This document shows, one piece after another, positions 33,301-41,945 of a DNA stretch of 64,000 bases. This stretch comes from Pseudoips prasinana (taxonomy: Eukaryota; Arthropoda; Insecta; Lepidoptera; Nolidae), in assembly GCA_951640165.1 (NCBI GenBank), contig OX621255.1, positions 23,782,001 to 23,846,000 on the forward strand, read 5' to 3'. The notes beneath the pieces were generated by a model. It was not told the origin of the DNA. It saw only the letters and a list, made by a program, of their open reading frames with translations, and did not search any database. A program made the translations under genes and the position numbers. How positions within the stretch are numbered: position 1 is the stretch's first letter; each line of letters starts with the position of its first letter.

Positions 33301-33325
33301 AGTTGTACATCTCTATGAGCCGTGA
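27359..33325 (+). CDS. BEL/Pao gag-pol polyprotein, left copy, uninterrupted (1988 aa)
   Basis: Retrotransposon polyprotein for particle formation, maturation, reverse transcription and integration. Order by residue: coiled N-terminal gag; DUF1759-type gag core at about 255-400 (IIPDFYGNYNQW); zinc-knuckle-like Cys/His at about 490-565; aspartic protease at about 605 (LLDQGSQVSLI); RT at about 850-1080 with DIEKMYRQIW and YMYMDDLVYG; RNase H from about 1180 (GYCDSSEKA); integrase HHCC at about 1500-1545 and core Asp/Asp/Glu at about 1572, 1639 and 1692 (SDNGTNFVG, GLCEAG); BEL/Pao C-terminal domain to about 1865. The last ~100 residues read in frame into the start of an envelope-like region and stop four codons after the rearrangement. 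No internal stop is present, so the copy is recent. The start ATG at 27359 follows a leader of about 290 bp. Confidence 0.95.
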   Translation: MMGQNFEEVMSQQEATFCTLKQICANYKKDSPTRKTLEYLEERLTRLNNCWEQFVHNHQLLESTGTTESQYFIDDVFNNTKRMYESVLQDILQRKSELTSATPTKATITASKEELPPQSTSKTGTSSVTSDAKLTTRFSFDEGDFHVPPRKTDESSEKEQDLLRVQYCNFRAFERAVEKMDLSTSLEKWELEDNLTIIKSKWQQVEKAHWQLDYWLQEEDPKYRQKYDILENIYDNIRKKIQHTIWNNAHYEKSTPKIIIPDFYGNYNQWLSFRDLYTESVHNNPILSKAQKMQHLKSKLKGEAEKLIQHLSISAENYTSCWDIITHRYDNKRLLFTSYVNTLLNQSNIQQANAASIRKLHDVMLECLNGLTNIGLDIKQWDPLVVHLLSQKLDSVTYNEYIKDLKEPRGFPDLQEFSKFLESKFMALEATQKGSPKSFSPEKNNMLEKHNKNSYENRSNNNYNKYNAQRSSYFNNSYKSHKTFLTTAKNCPICKTDHVLMKCEKFLAMTEKGRRDCVRNLRVCKNCLYSHGEKQCTSMKTCRICHKLHHTLLHETMEQPGNSQSTPSTSTSARGVNNITNEGMEVLLTTVLLKVKTIDGEYIYLRGLLDQGSQVSLITENAAQRLRLPRQQVSAIVSGVGSLSGSCKGSLNLECKSIHSDYTFNLQPLIMKKLVNNLPSTSFSVESWTYLQNINLADPNFNTSGPIDMLLSAQVYSEIILDGIIRCNSTYPVAQQTRLGWILSGNVKTFNCCVTLNDIENISRFWETEEISDPSSLNTEEQHCEEYYRATTTRRTDGRYVVKLPIKPNAVSRLPVNKQPVLALQLEKKLLKNRELSKEYQRFINEYISMDYMKPMTSEAEGRVYLPHHGVWREESTTTKLRVVFNASYRANNSHSLNDCMYTGPNLQKDMLTLLINWRTYRYVFTADIEKMYRQIWLDEQQCNIQTVFWRFSPRDKLQEWKLCTLSYGMNCAPYLAMRTLHQLAKDESKRYPEAAKVLQNYMYMDDLVYGQNSIESAKLLVSQLIDLLKSGGFSLRKWKSNDPSILEHLQEEQRCNNTTSHDFNSEQTCNSKMLGMRWNQESDTFTYRWDLPEKKNLTKRIILGEISKLYDPLGLLSPVTIKAKLLFQKVWLNKTEWDEQLSMELCNEWEALRSNLPLISNISIPRWLQSTENEIEIHGYCDSSEKAMACAIYSRVKNSHGHYTTTLITAKTKVAPLTKKISLPKMELCAAVLLAKLMAKVKDTLSGNKLLIYSWSDSQVVLAWIKGDINRWEKYIANRVEQIRNIIPPQQWGYVKSEENAADCATRGLSPSQLITFKLWWEGPEWLKTNIVFDEEKRILTYITKEGLKQTKCYVAIYKRNELIDCLVNKYSNYNRAIRVLAWIRRISYILRCNKNSGIITCLTDYKKEGLCLSSNEIIEAKRLLLKTTQLEYFGEEIDCLSKNKQISTRSNILKLTPFLDEYGLLRVKGRLIHSTLPPESKHPIILPANGRLTELIIEEAHRDTLHGGARLTLAHLRLEYWIVGGSRTVKNKLRQCVRCHRFKSVKSEQLMGDLPKERVTPARPFSNTGVDFTGHVDVKINKGRGVKTCKAYIAVFVCMVTKAIHLELVSDLSTTTFLAAFSRMCARRGTPKHVYSDNGTNFVGAARQLREELKRCNTFTNSEFFDEMSNLGIQWHFNCPLWPSGNGLCEAGVKSMKYHLHRVLGEQKLTFEQFTTLLTKIEACLNSRPLCPLTEDINDLEYLSPGHFLIGGPLLSLPQQEEPSGYDLKHKWRLIEQMNVHIWNRWSKEYLQQLQVRSKWQQPKNNLKEGNLVLVKDEHLPPGRWALGRVTNIHPGTDERVRVVTLKTKKGQIKRPITKLSPLPISNDLMTDRIPEANSTTTKSKTEKRKITTTTLNKLSIVLITILAITGITKASPITRSYKISSIPTNHPIYFDEAGKLQLIHDEWTLLIYYNLTSYWQATSKIQLYINQIDQLCERVVHLYEP

Positions 33326-33545
33326 GAGAAGAGAAACAAGATGAGCATCCAGTACAAAGCAAAGAATAAGATAATCAAAATAGAAAAAATGTAAATATGT
33401 ATAAGTATAAAATATGTAATAAGTATGTAAATATTAATTAGTTGTGTCCTCAAATTCAAATCGTTTCTTCGGTTCTGGTTTGCTGTAAATGGGCTCCCGT
33501 CCGACCGAGCCATGAATTTCTTGCATCTCTATTTCCATTCCAAGG
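33322..33545 (-). other. Junction of the inverted BEL/Pao copies plus 3' non-coding DNA of the right copy
   Basis: Left-copy sequence ends at ...ctatgagccgtg (33325). The following DNA is the 3' untranslated part of the right copy in reverse. A ggctcggtcggacgggagcc palindrome lies at about 33493-33512. No LTR start is present, so both 3' LTRs were lost. Confidence 0.75.
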
Positions 33546-36500
33546 TTATTTATTTTCTTCTCTAGGTTTAGATCGCTTAGTGCTCTTTGAAGTTGTTTTT
33601 CTACACCAACGTTTTATGCCAAAGTAAAGAGCAAATGCGGCAAATCCTCCCAACAGCACAGAAGTAACAGAATATAGGTAAACATCATGACTGGATATCG
33701 TCGACGATTCCGGAAGAATTTCATGCGTTTTCTGGTAGCTTAGTTGTTCCTCAATATTTGAAAACATAGATCGATTGTAATTTGGTGTACCGAGCTCAGT
33801 AATATTTAACTGTGCACTTTTCCAACCTAAATCAAAGACGTTGTTAATTGTTGAGTTAATCGTAGGAACATCCGCATCCACACCCATGTAATAACTATTT
33901 CCTAAATGATTATACGTAAATATAGTAGCGTCTTGTTTCTGTAGTATACATTTTGCTTGTAAGGATATTACTCTGGTCCCGTCAATGATCGCCGGCGTAA
34001 CCTGATCACTACAAATAATACGCATCAGCTGTTTGTGACATACGGTAAACAACCATAAGTTAGGTTTATGCAATTTTACCCAGACTTCTTTGCAAATTAC
34101 GTCATTCAGTAAGCACGAAATTGAAGTTTGTTGACTGAAGACCTTGGCCTCACACGGTGCATTTTTATCGTGTAAGTTGTAGACAGGCTGTCTGGATATG
34201 CAGGAGAATTCATCTTGTCCATACGACGTACATTGATGTATATCTTGTTCATCTAAGGTTATATATGAATTTTTGACAAAGTTGATGGCGATAAATTTTG
34301 AGCTTGGCTGTACCAGTTTCAACCGTCCCTGTCTAAGGAAAGGTATTGGTATGACACGGTAAATCTTATAGTCTTCGTCGCTTAACAACGGAATGTGTAA
34401 CTCTAAAAGAAGAAAGTTATTAGTTATCCTGGCCTTTACATGCATTAATTCATATATATTTTGAAAATCTGACTGAGTATCCTTTATAGGTAAGGATAAT
34501 CCCTGCGGCAATTTTCCTGATATTATATTTAGTTGTTCAATTAATTGCGAGGCGGAGAACAAATGTGTGTCTAAATGACCACGGTAGATATTAGTGATCG
34601 CATTCATTAGTAGATCCAAAATCCGATTCAAGTCACCTAAGATTAGAGTCGATGTTACCGCGGCAGAGTTTATGTCATTTATTGTATACAATACTTGGGC
34701 TCTATTTTCAATCTTTGTGATTACGCTGCCAGTCTGATTCATATAACTTTGTATAGCTGTGAATTGCTTATCCATAAATATCGTATTGTTTTTGATCGAG
34801 TTATTTTCCGCTTCTATAATTAATGTCTGATTCTTCATAAGTTTTAACAAATAATTATCGTTTGTTTGTAAATTTTGGATGTCCTTCTCATATTTTTCTG
34901 CAAAATCAGCGTCTAAAATACCAAAAAGTGTTCGTGTTAATTTTCCAACTCCGTCAAAGTATCCTCGTTTTTGACGCAAGTGTTGAGTCAGTAGTATAGA
35001 GTTGTATTCTTCGAGATGTTGCAATTCGTGACGTAGGTGATCTACCATTGATTCACACGGCTCATAGAGATGTACAACTCTCTCGCAAAGTTGGTCAATT
35101 TGATTAATATATAATTGGATCTTACTTGTCGCTTGCCAATAAGAAGTTAAATTGTAGTAGATTAATAGTGTCCATTCATCGTGTATCAGTTGTAGTTTTC
35201 CAGCTTCATCAAAATAAATTGGGTGATTGGTAGGTATGGAAGATATTTTATAGCTTCTTGTAATCGGAGAGGCTTTTGTTATACCTGTGATTGCTAAAAT
35301 AGTTATAAGAACTATGGACAATTTGTTCAGAGTAGTTGTTGTAATTTTTCGTTTTTCAGTTTTTGATTTGGTTGTAGTTGAGTTTGCTTCCGGTATCCTG
35401 TCTGTCATCAAGTCATTTGAAATTGGCAGAGGGGAAAGTTTAGTTATAGGTCGTTTGATTTGCCCCTTTTTTGTTTTAAGGGTAACTACCCTGACTCTCT
35501 CATCTGTGCCAGGGTGAATATTTGTCACTCTTCCTAGCGCCCATCGCCCAGGAGGTAAATGTTCATCTTTTACAAGTACGAGGTTACCCTCCTTGAGATT
35601 ATTCTTAGGTTGTTGCCATTTGCTTCTTACTTGTAACTGCTGTAGATATTCTTTCGACCAACGGTTCCAAATATGTACGTTCATTTGTTCTATCAATCGC
35701 CATTTATGTTTCAAATCGTATCCGCTAGGTTCTTCTTGTTGGGGTAAGGATAATAATGGTCCACCTATAAGGAAATGACCTGGACTCAAATATTCAAGAT
35801 CATTTATATCTTCAGTTAACGGACACAATGGACGTGAGTTCAAGCATGCTTCAATTTTAGTTAGTAGGGTAGTGAATTGCTCGAACGTAAGCTTCTGTTC
35901 TCCAAGGACACGGTGTAGGTGATACTTCATTGATTTTACCCCGGCTTCACATAAACCATTTCCGCTCGGCCAGAGTGGGCAATTAAAATGCCACTGAATA
36001 CCTAAGTTACTCATTTCATCAAAGAACTCTGAGTTTGTAAAGGTATTGCATCTCTTAAGTTCTTCACGTAGTTGTCTTGCGGCTCCAACGAAGTTTGTAC
36101 CATTGTCCGAATACACATGTTTTGGTGTTCCTCTGCGTGCACACATCCTACTAAAAGCAGCAAGAAAGGTTGTTGTTGATAAATCAGAAACCAATTCTAG
36201 GTGTATGGCTTTTGTCACCATGCAAACAAACACAGCTATGTAAGCTTTACATGTTTTGACTCCTCTTCCCTTGTTTATTTTTACGTCTACATGGCCCGTA
36301 AAGTCAACCCCGGTATTGCTGAATGGTCTTGCGGGAGTAACGCGTTCTTTCGGCAAGTCTCCCATCAGCTGCTCACTTTTTACGCTTTTGAACCGATGAC
36401 ATCTGACACATTGGCGTAGCTTATTCTTCACCGTGCGGCTTCCCCCAACGATCCAGTATTCAAGACGTAAATGCGCCAATGTAAGCCGTGCCCCACCATG

Positions 36501-36740
36501 TAACGTGTCACGATGAGCTTCTTCTATTATAAGTTCTGTTAACCTTCCGTTCGCCGGAAGTATGATTGGATGTTTAGATTCAGGAGGTAGAGTAGAATGT
36601 ATCAAACGCCCTTTTACCCTTAATAATCCGTATTCGTCAAGGAAGGGTGTCAATTTCAAAATGTTGCTTCTTGTTGATATTTGTTTATTTTTCGATAAAC
36701 AATCTATTTCTTCTCCAAAATTGTCAATCCGTTCAGACAC
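33546..36740 (-). pseudogene. BEL/Pao right copy: integrase fused in frame with envelope-like protein (1064 aa)
   Basis: The frame enters at the deletion junction (36722) and reads integrase (HHCC, DDE) and the BEL/Pao C-terminal domain, identical in sequence to the left copy. It continues without a stop into an envelope-like protein of the insect F-type kind (inference). That part has a hydrophobic signal-like segment near 35310-35350, a basic furin-type RQKR site at about 34970 followed by a hydrophobic-glycine stretch, a Cys-rich ectodomain (34000-34260), and a C-terminal membrane helix near 33620-33680 with a short basic tail. The Met at its start is an artefact. The element cannot make protease or RT, so it is defective. 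Confidence 0.88.
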
Positions 36741-37837
36741 TCTAGCATGACGTCATGAAGTTTTCGTATACTGGCGGCATTTGCTTGTTGAATGTTAGAT
36801 TGGTTTAGTAGAGTATTTACATAAGATGTAAATAAAAGTCTTTTGTTGTCGTAACGGTGAGTAATTATGTCCCAACAGGAAGTATAATTCTCGGCACTGA
36901 TGCTAAGATGCTGGATTAACTTCTCTGCTTCGCCCTTTAATTTGGACTTCAAATGCTGCATTTTTTGGGCCTTAGAAAGTATAGGGTTGTTATGTACGCT
37001 TTCCGTATAGAGGTCCCGAAAACTTAACCATTGATTATAGTTGCCATAAAAATCCGGTATTATGATTTTCGGCGTAGACTTTTCATAATGAGCATTGTTC
37101 CATATGGTGTGTTGTATTTTCTTACGTATGTTGTCATAAATATTTTCTAATATATCATACTTTTGTCTATACTTAGGGTCTTCTTCCTGTAGCCAATAAT
37201 CTAGCTGCCAGTGTGCTTTCTCCACTTGTTGCCATTTAGATTTTATGATAGTTAGATTATCTTCCAATTCCCATTTTTCCAAAGATGTTGACAAATCCAT
37301 CTTTTCCACGGCTCTTTCAAAAGCTCTAAAGTTACAGTACTGCACTCGCAAAAGATCCTGTTCCTTTTCCGACGATTCGTCCGTTTTTCGAGGCGGTACG
37401 TGGAAGTCCCCTTCATCGAAACTAAATCTCGTAGTAAGTTTAGCGTCGCTCGTAACTGAAGAAGTTCCTGTCTTACTTGTACTCTGAGGGGGTAGCTCCT
37501 CCTTACTAGCTGTTATTGTTGCTTTAGTCGGTGTCGCCGATGTAAGCTCCGACTTACGTTGTAGTATGTCTTGTAAAACACTCTCATACATACGTTTTGT
37601 GTTGTTAAAAACGTCGTCTATAAAGTATTGGCTTTCCGTTGTTCCGGTCGATTCCAATAGTTGGTGGTTATGAACGAATTGTTCCCAACAGTTGTTTAGT
37701 CTCGTAAGACGCTCTTCTAGATATTCTAAGGTCTTCCTAGTAGGGCTGTCTTTCTTGTAGTTAGCACATATTTGTTTTAACGTGCAAAAAGTAGCCTCTT
37801 GTTGGCTCATAACCTCCTCGAAATTTTGACCCATCAT
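36704..37837 (-). pseudogene. BEL/Pao right copy: truncated gag (377 aa)
   Basis: It starts at the same Met as the left copy and matches it to about residue 373 (LECLNGLT). It then crosses the deletion junction into integrase DNA out of frame and stops after ILEKK. It lacks the end of gag, the knuckles, protease, RT and RNase H. The junction ggattgacaa|ttttggag shows no obvious microhomology. Confidence 0.9.
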
Positions 37838-38116
37838 TGTTAATTAGTTACTTAGTTAAAGTAATAGTTATAGCAAGCCTTCAGTAGTTGTTTCACCGTA
37901 GGCACTAGTTCAGTTTTTTTTTGCAATATGTTCGCAGATTGTAGTTAGTATTGGTACTTACTGTGTTTAGTTCCTCGTCCGATATGTGCGTCTTTGTCTC
38001 AATCCAACTGGGGCGACCCGCTTCTGGGAGACCAGTTCGACCGATTCGCTATCGGCACTAAGAACACTGCCACACGTAGTACCAGCACTTTTCACTTCTC
38101 GAAGGACCAAAACGGA
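37838..38116 (-). other. BEL/Pao right copy leader and primer-binding region
   Basis: Reverse complement of 27071-27358, except that the A-run is 9 here and 18 there. Confidence 0.85.
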
Positions 38117-38334
38117 TGTACGGGTCTCGAGGTGGTGTGTAGATAAACGAGTTGAGTTGACTTAAAACCACGTTTATTACTCAAGTATACAATATAAGTT
38201 ATTTGGATGCTAATCTGTTCGTTGTTATTGTTATTTGTCAACTAACTATATTAATGTCGAAAGTATGTATAAGTAATGCGCCGAAACTAGGTTAAGGCGG
38301 CGTAAGCAAAATAAGCCTGTACGTGAACCGTACA
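38117..38334 (-). repeat. Complete 218-bp LTR of the right BEL/Pao copy
   Basis: Read on minus it starts TGTACGGTTCACGTACAGG and ends CGAGACCCGTACA, so TGTACGG/CCGTACA form the usual inverted TG...CA ends. Confidence 0.88.
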
Positions 38335-38812
38335 ATTTTTTTTTTGTGTTACTTTTATACTGTTTCTACTATGTTTATGTATGTGAATTGTGAGTACAAG
38401 TGTATGTAAATACCCAAGTGCTGAATAAGTTTCATTCGTCGTGGAGTGGGGACCAGCAGTCGTGGTGGGCTGCTACATCTCCCCGAATTGCGGCCTCGCA
38501 AATTTTGAGGCGTACCTGGACGGGCTAACGAGCCATATTAGCTCTTACCAGTCGCGTCCGGTACTCGTCCTGGGCGATTTCAACGCCCACTCTAGTGTGT
38601 GGGGCGATGCCCGGGACGACGTCCGAGGGGAGATACTGCTGGAATGGGCCGCCGGACTGGACCTCCGTCTTTTAAATCGGGGTTCAGTCAGCACCTGTGT
38701 GCGATGGCAGGGGGAGTCGATCGTCGACTTGACGTGGGCGACTTCCTCGGCCATGTACCTGGTCTCGGGGTGGAGAGTTGCGGAGGAAATAGCCACGCTG
38801 TCGGATCACCTC
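38335..38812 (+). mobile_element. LINE endonuclease fragment between LTR pieces
   Basis: The T-rich start is followed by a GC-richer frame (38441-38820) with GCYISPNCGLANFEAYLDGL, the catalytic-region motif VLGDFNAHSSVWGD and ESIVDLTWA. This is the middle of an APE endonuclease of the R1/jockey type. It runs straight into LTR sequence at 38813. Composition differs sharply from its AT-rich surroundings. Confidence 0.8.
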
Positions 38813-38960
38813 ATACAATATAAGTTATTTGGATGCTAATCTGTTCGTTGTTATTGTTATTTGTCAACTAACTATATTAATGTCGAAAGTATGTATAAGT
38901 AATGCGCCGAAACTAGGTTAAGGCGGCGTAAGCAAAATAAGCCTGTACGTGAACCGTACA
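38813..38960 (-). repeat. Partial LTR (148 bp) of the same BEL/Pao family
   Basis: Identical by eye to 38187-38334, starting at atacaatataagttatttgg and ending at the LTR border gaaccgtaca. The inner 70 bp are missing. Confidence 0.88.
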
Positions 38961-39119
38961 TTGTACGTTATTATTACTTTGATATTTTTTTTAACTTTTG
39001 TTGGTCTCATATGAAATAAACGCTGTATTATGATATTAATAAAGTTATATTAAGGAATAAATAGAAAAGTTTAGAAAAAGTGTATTGCTATCTACTTATC
39101 TTGCCACAAATTTAAAAAA
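38961..39119. other. AT-rich spacer
   Basis: No gene or recognised element. Confidence 0.4.
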
Positions 39120-39177
39120 TAAACATCATCATCATATCAGCCAATCTCCACAATTGCCGGTCTTGCGCTATTCGAAC

Positions 39178-39546
39178 CTAGCGGCTTCCAGCGACCCGCA
39201 CAAGATCATCGGCCGATCTTGTAGGGGGCCTGCCCACGCTCTCTCCTCTTCCGGTTCGTGGTCGCCACTTGAGAACCTTTCTGCCCCAACGTTCGTCGGT
39301 TCTACGAACTATGTGCCCCGCCCACTGCCACTTCAGTTTTGCAATTCTTCGAGCTATGTCGGTGACTTTGGTTCGCCTGCGGAGATCGACACTTCTGATT
39401 CGATCCCACAGGGAAACTCCGAGCATAGCCCTCTCCATTGCTCTTTGGGTGATCTTGAGCCTTCTAATGAGGCCCATAGTGAGCGACCACGTCTCTGTTC
39501 CGTAAGTCATCACTGGCAACACATACTGGTCGAAGACTTGAAACAC
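39178..39546 (-). pseudogene. C-terminal domain of the degraded RTE LINE
   Basis: The 122-residue frame contains YVLPVMTYGTETWSLT, RAMERAMLGVSLWDRIR and KLKWQWAGHIVRRTDERW, and ends VGRPPTRSADDLVRVAGSR. This is the signature tail of a widespread insect RTE family, different from the 3006-6022 element. Confidence 0.8.
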
Positions 39547-39755
39547 TGCGGTATTTTGGAAGAGAAAATGTTACGTAGCTTCCCGAACGCTGCCCAGCCA
39601 AGTTGGATTCTACAATTGACGTCCTTATCGAAGTTGGTTCTACCTAGTTGGATGGTCTGTCCTAGGTATATATATAGTTCTCTACAACCTCGAGTGCAGA
39701 GTCTCCAACCTTCAATTGAGTGGGTGCAACATGGACGTTTGACATGATTTTCGTC

Positions 39756-39998
39756 TTATCCATGTTTATTTTTCAGACCCACTTGTTGAGAAACTCTGCT
39801 GAGGTCATCGAGCATTGTACCGAGATCTTCCATGGTCTCAGCCATGACTGCTATATCGTCGGGAAATCGAAGGTGAGTGATGTACTCGCCATTGACATTG
39901 CTAAAGCCTTTCCAGTCCAGAAGATTGAAGACATATCCCAATGCAGCGGGGAACAGTTTCGGAGATATAACATCGCCCTGTCTCACGTCTCGCTGCAA
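39756..39998 (-). pseudogene. RT palm segment of the degraded RTE LINE
   Basis: RDVRQGDVISPKLFPAALGY and YITHLRFPDDIAVMAETMED correspond to RT blocks 4 and 5. The catalytic [FY]ADD is FPDD. An upstream break is caused by the 40025-40206 palindrome. Confidence 0.78.
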
Positions 39999-40024
39999 GT
40001 GAATAGGTTTCGAATTCTAGTCCT

Positions 40025-40206
40025 GTGCCTCTAGCACGAGTTCCTGCAGTTTATTTACTCGATCACACGTACAGTTTCCTCCCATACATTGAGCACCAGA
40101 GTTTTAGTTCTTAATAGTTTCAGCGAGAGGCGCTGGTGCTCAATGTATGGGAGGAAACTGTACGTGTGATCGAGTAAGTAAACTGCAGGAACTCGTACTA
40201 GAGGCA
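40025..40206. repeat. 182-bp palindrome inserted in the RTE RT domain
   Basis: The left arm gtgcctctagcacgagttcc... and right arm ...ggaactcgtactagaggcac pair over about 70 bp around a loop of about 35 bases (near 40100-40130). It separates two RT segments that should be adjacent. Confidence 0.88.
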
Positions 40207-41100
40207 CTGGTGTCGCACTGACATAGTGGCGTTTTCATACAAACACTTTAACACCTCGATATACCGGTAGTCGATTTGGCACCTTTGAAGAGACCTGAGA
40301 ATGGCCCAGGTTCGCTAGAATTGAAGGCTTTCTCATAGTCCACAAACGCGAAACACAGTGGCTTGTTATAGTTTTCGGTCGTCTATATAACTTGCCGAAG
40401 CGTATGTATGTGGTCTATGGTGCTAAATCCTTTTCGGAAACCAGTTTGTTTGGGAGGCTGGAAGTCATCAAACTTGCGTGCGATTCGTAATGACCCTCGA
40501 AAGCAACTTATAAACATGGCTGGCATGGCATGTCGGTCTAAAATTTGTCAATAGGGTTTTGTCGCCCTTTTTAAGAAGAGCACCACCACACTTCTGCGCC
40601 ATGCTTGTGGCAATTGACAATCTAGTATGACGGAGTTAAATCAGTTCTCTTGAGCCCGTAGGATTGGTGTACCACCCGCCTTCAGCAGCTCTGCTGTAAC
40701 TACATCATCACCAAGCGCCTTGTTGTTCTTAAGTTGTCTGAGAGCCATTCTAATCTCGTACAGGCTGACTTCCAGGATGTTTTCGGTGTAATGACGGGTT
40801 AGTCGTGCTCTGGGATCCGAGGCACTTTAGAGCCTTTGTTCCGCTCGATGGTCTCTTTAATACTAATTGTATTAAATTGACGCGTGTCGCGAGTCAAAGA
40901 CTTTAAGATCTGTCTGTTGAGCCGCCGGTATCTAGTAGCATCATCTGAGGATTTCAGAACCATTATGCGTCTTTATTCCATAAGTTACATGGTAAAGTCA
41001 GAGATCTTTTTAGTTCTGTTTGTACGGCGGGCCTTGAAGACTTTAGACCCAGCCGCATGGACAGCTTTTCCAAGCTTGTCGTAGTATGAGTCCACTTGAA

Positions 41101-41280
41101 TGCATGTGTGGCGTGGTGGCTGAGACAGTCGACTCGCCGCTTCGTGTCACAGGTTCGAATCCCGCGCCGGACAGCTATTTGTGTGACCCATAAATAAGTG
41201 TTCTGAGTCTGGATGTAATTTGTGTCCGTCTATTATATGTTTGTAAAGTACCCCGCGACACAGGGATTAGATTACCTAGT
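41101..41280 (+). mobile_element. tRNA-derived SINE (family B) nested in the RTE LINE
   Basis: Head catgtgtggcgtggtggctg, B box ggttcgaatcccg, body cggacagctatttgtgtgac, tail gtaaagtaccccgcgacaca. Confidence 0.8.
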
Positions 41281-41499
41281 ACTAGGCATTCGAAACGGTT
41301 TTGCAGTTAGAGCTGAAATGGTTCGGAGTTTTGGACGTGGATAGGTAAAGATCGGAGCGTAGACTTTATCAGACGGGACCTCTGGAACTTGACATTAAGG
41401 TTCAATGAGCCGCGCACCAGTCTGTGATCGCTGCCGGTTTTATCCGCATTGAACATCTGTCGTCACGTCGACATGATAAAGTCTATCTCATTTTTGGTT

Positions 41500-41945
41500 T
41501 TACCATCGGGGTTCACCGAGGTCCATTTGCGTTTCTATTTCCTTATTTTCTTTTTCTATTTCTGAATCTGTTGTCTCAGCGATTGTGATATTGTGTTCCA
41601 TGATTCTTCTATCAGGGTAACCCGGTGAGACTTGGTCAATAGGGGTTTCAATAATAGCTCGAGTTGTTATAATATTACTTGTTTCATCTTCAGAATCTCT
41701 CGACAAAATGGGGTTTATTCGTTCAAATCTCTTAACTCTTTTTTTCTTCTTATCCTATGAAATATTGATGTCTATTAAAGAACTAAGTTTCGTCTTTATT
41801 TTAGTTTCTTCTTCTGTGTCCGGAACCCATGTAGATTCAGAATCAGAAAAAGGTTCTTCATCTGTGGCATTGGTTTGATACCAGTAATGGGACTTGACCC
41901 TCTGATTTCCTCTGATGTCAACTTAATTTATTTAATTTTATTTGC
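41500..41945 (-). pseudogene. Acidic coding remnant near the right end of the CGTCCCCG-ended element
   Basis: Read on minus from about 41930: RGNQRVKSHYWYQTNATDEE, PFSDSESTWVPDTEEETK, LSSLIDIN, a TAG near 41755, then KKKKRVKRFERINPILSRDS and EDETSNIITTRAI. It runs into the RTE 5' truncation at about 41530. The acidic-then-basic pattern resembles the N-terminus of a DNA-transposon protein. It lies just inside the inverted-repeat end, so it may be what is left of that element's own gene. I do not recognise the family. Confidence 0.4.

Larger units (their letters stand above)
26870..38334. mobile_element. Inverted (tail-to-tail) pair of BEL/Pao elements with reciprocal deletions
   Basis: The left copy (26870-33321, plus) has a truncated LTR, leader, gag, protease, RT, RNase H and integrase, but loses env after its start. 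The right copy (33325-38334, read minus) has a complete LTR, leader and N-terminal gag. It then has a deletion of about 3.2 kb that removes the rest of gag, protease, RT and RNase H, followed by integrase, env and a 3' non-coding piece. The 3' LTRs of both are missing at the centre. Where they overlap they are almost identical; I saw two silent differences near the pol/env border and an A-run of 18 versus 9 in the leader. Confidence 0.92.
39120..41530 (-). mobile_element. Degraded RTE LINE with nested hairpin and SINE
   Basis: Reading leftwards: endonuclease end (WTSVNPDGKTKNEIDFIMS, SDHRLVRGSLN) at about 41530-41390; RT blocks between 41090 and 40210; KPIHLQRDVRQGDVISPKLF and ITHLRFPDDIAVMAETMEDL at 40000-39770; and a C-terminal region QYVLPVMTYGTETWSLTMGL, LKWQWAGHIVRRTDERWG at 39540-39180. 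Stops and shifts are numerous, and catalytic ADD reads PDD. It is truncated at its 5' end within the endonuclease. A SINE (41101) and a hairpin (40025) interrupt it. Confidence 0.85.

Noticed and set aside
33442..33627. Short ORFs around the BEL/Pao junction as an extra gene
   Set aside because: They lie in 3' non-coding element DNA and antisense to env.
36704..37837. 377-aa gag ORF as a domesticated gag gene
   Set aside because: It ends because of a deletion junction in a very young element and shows no sign of separate regulation.
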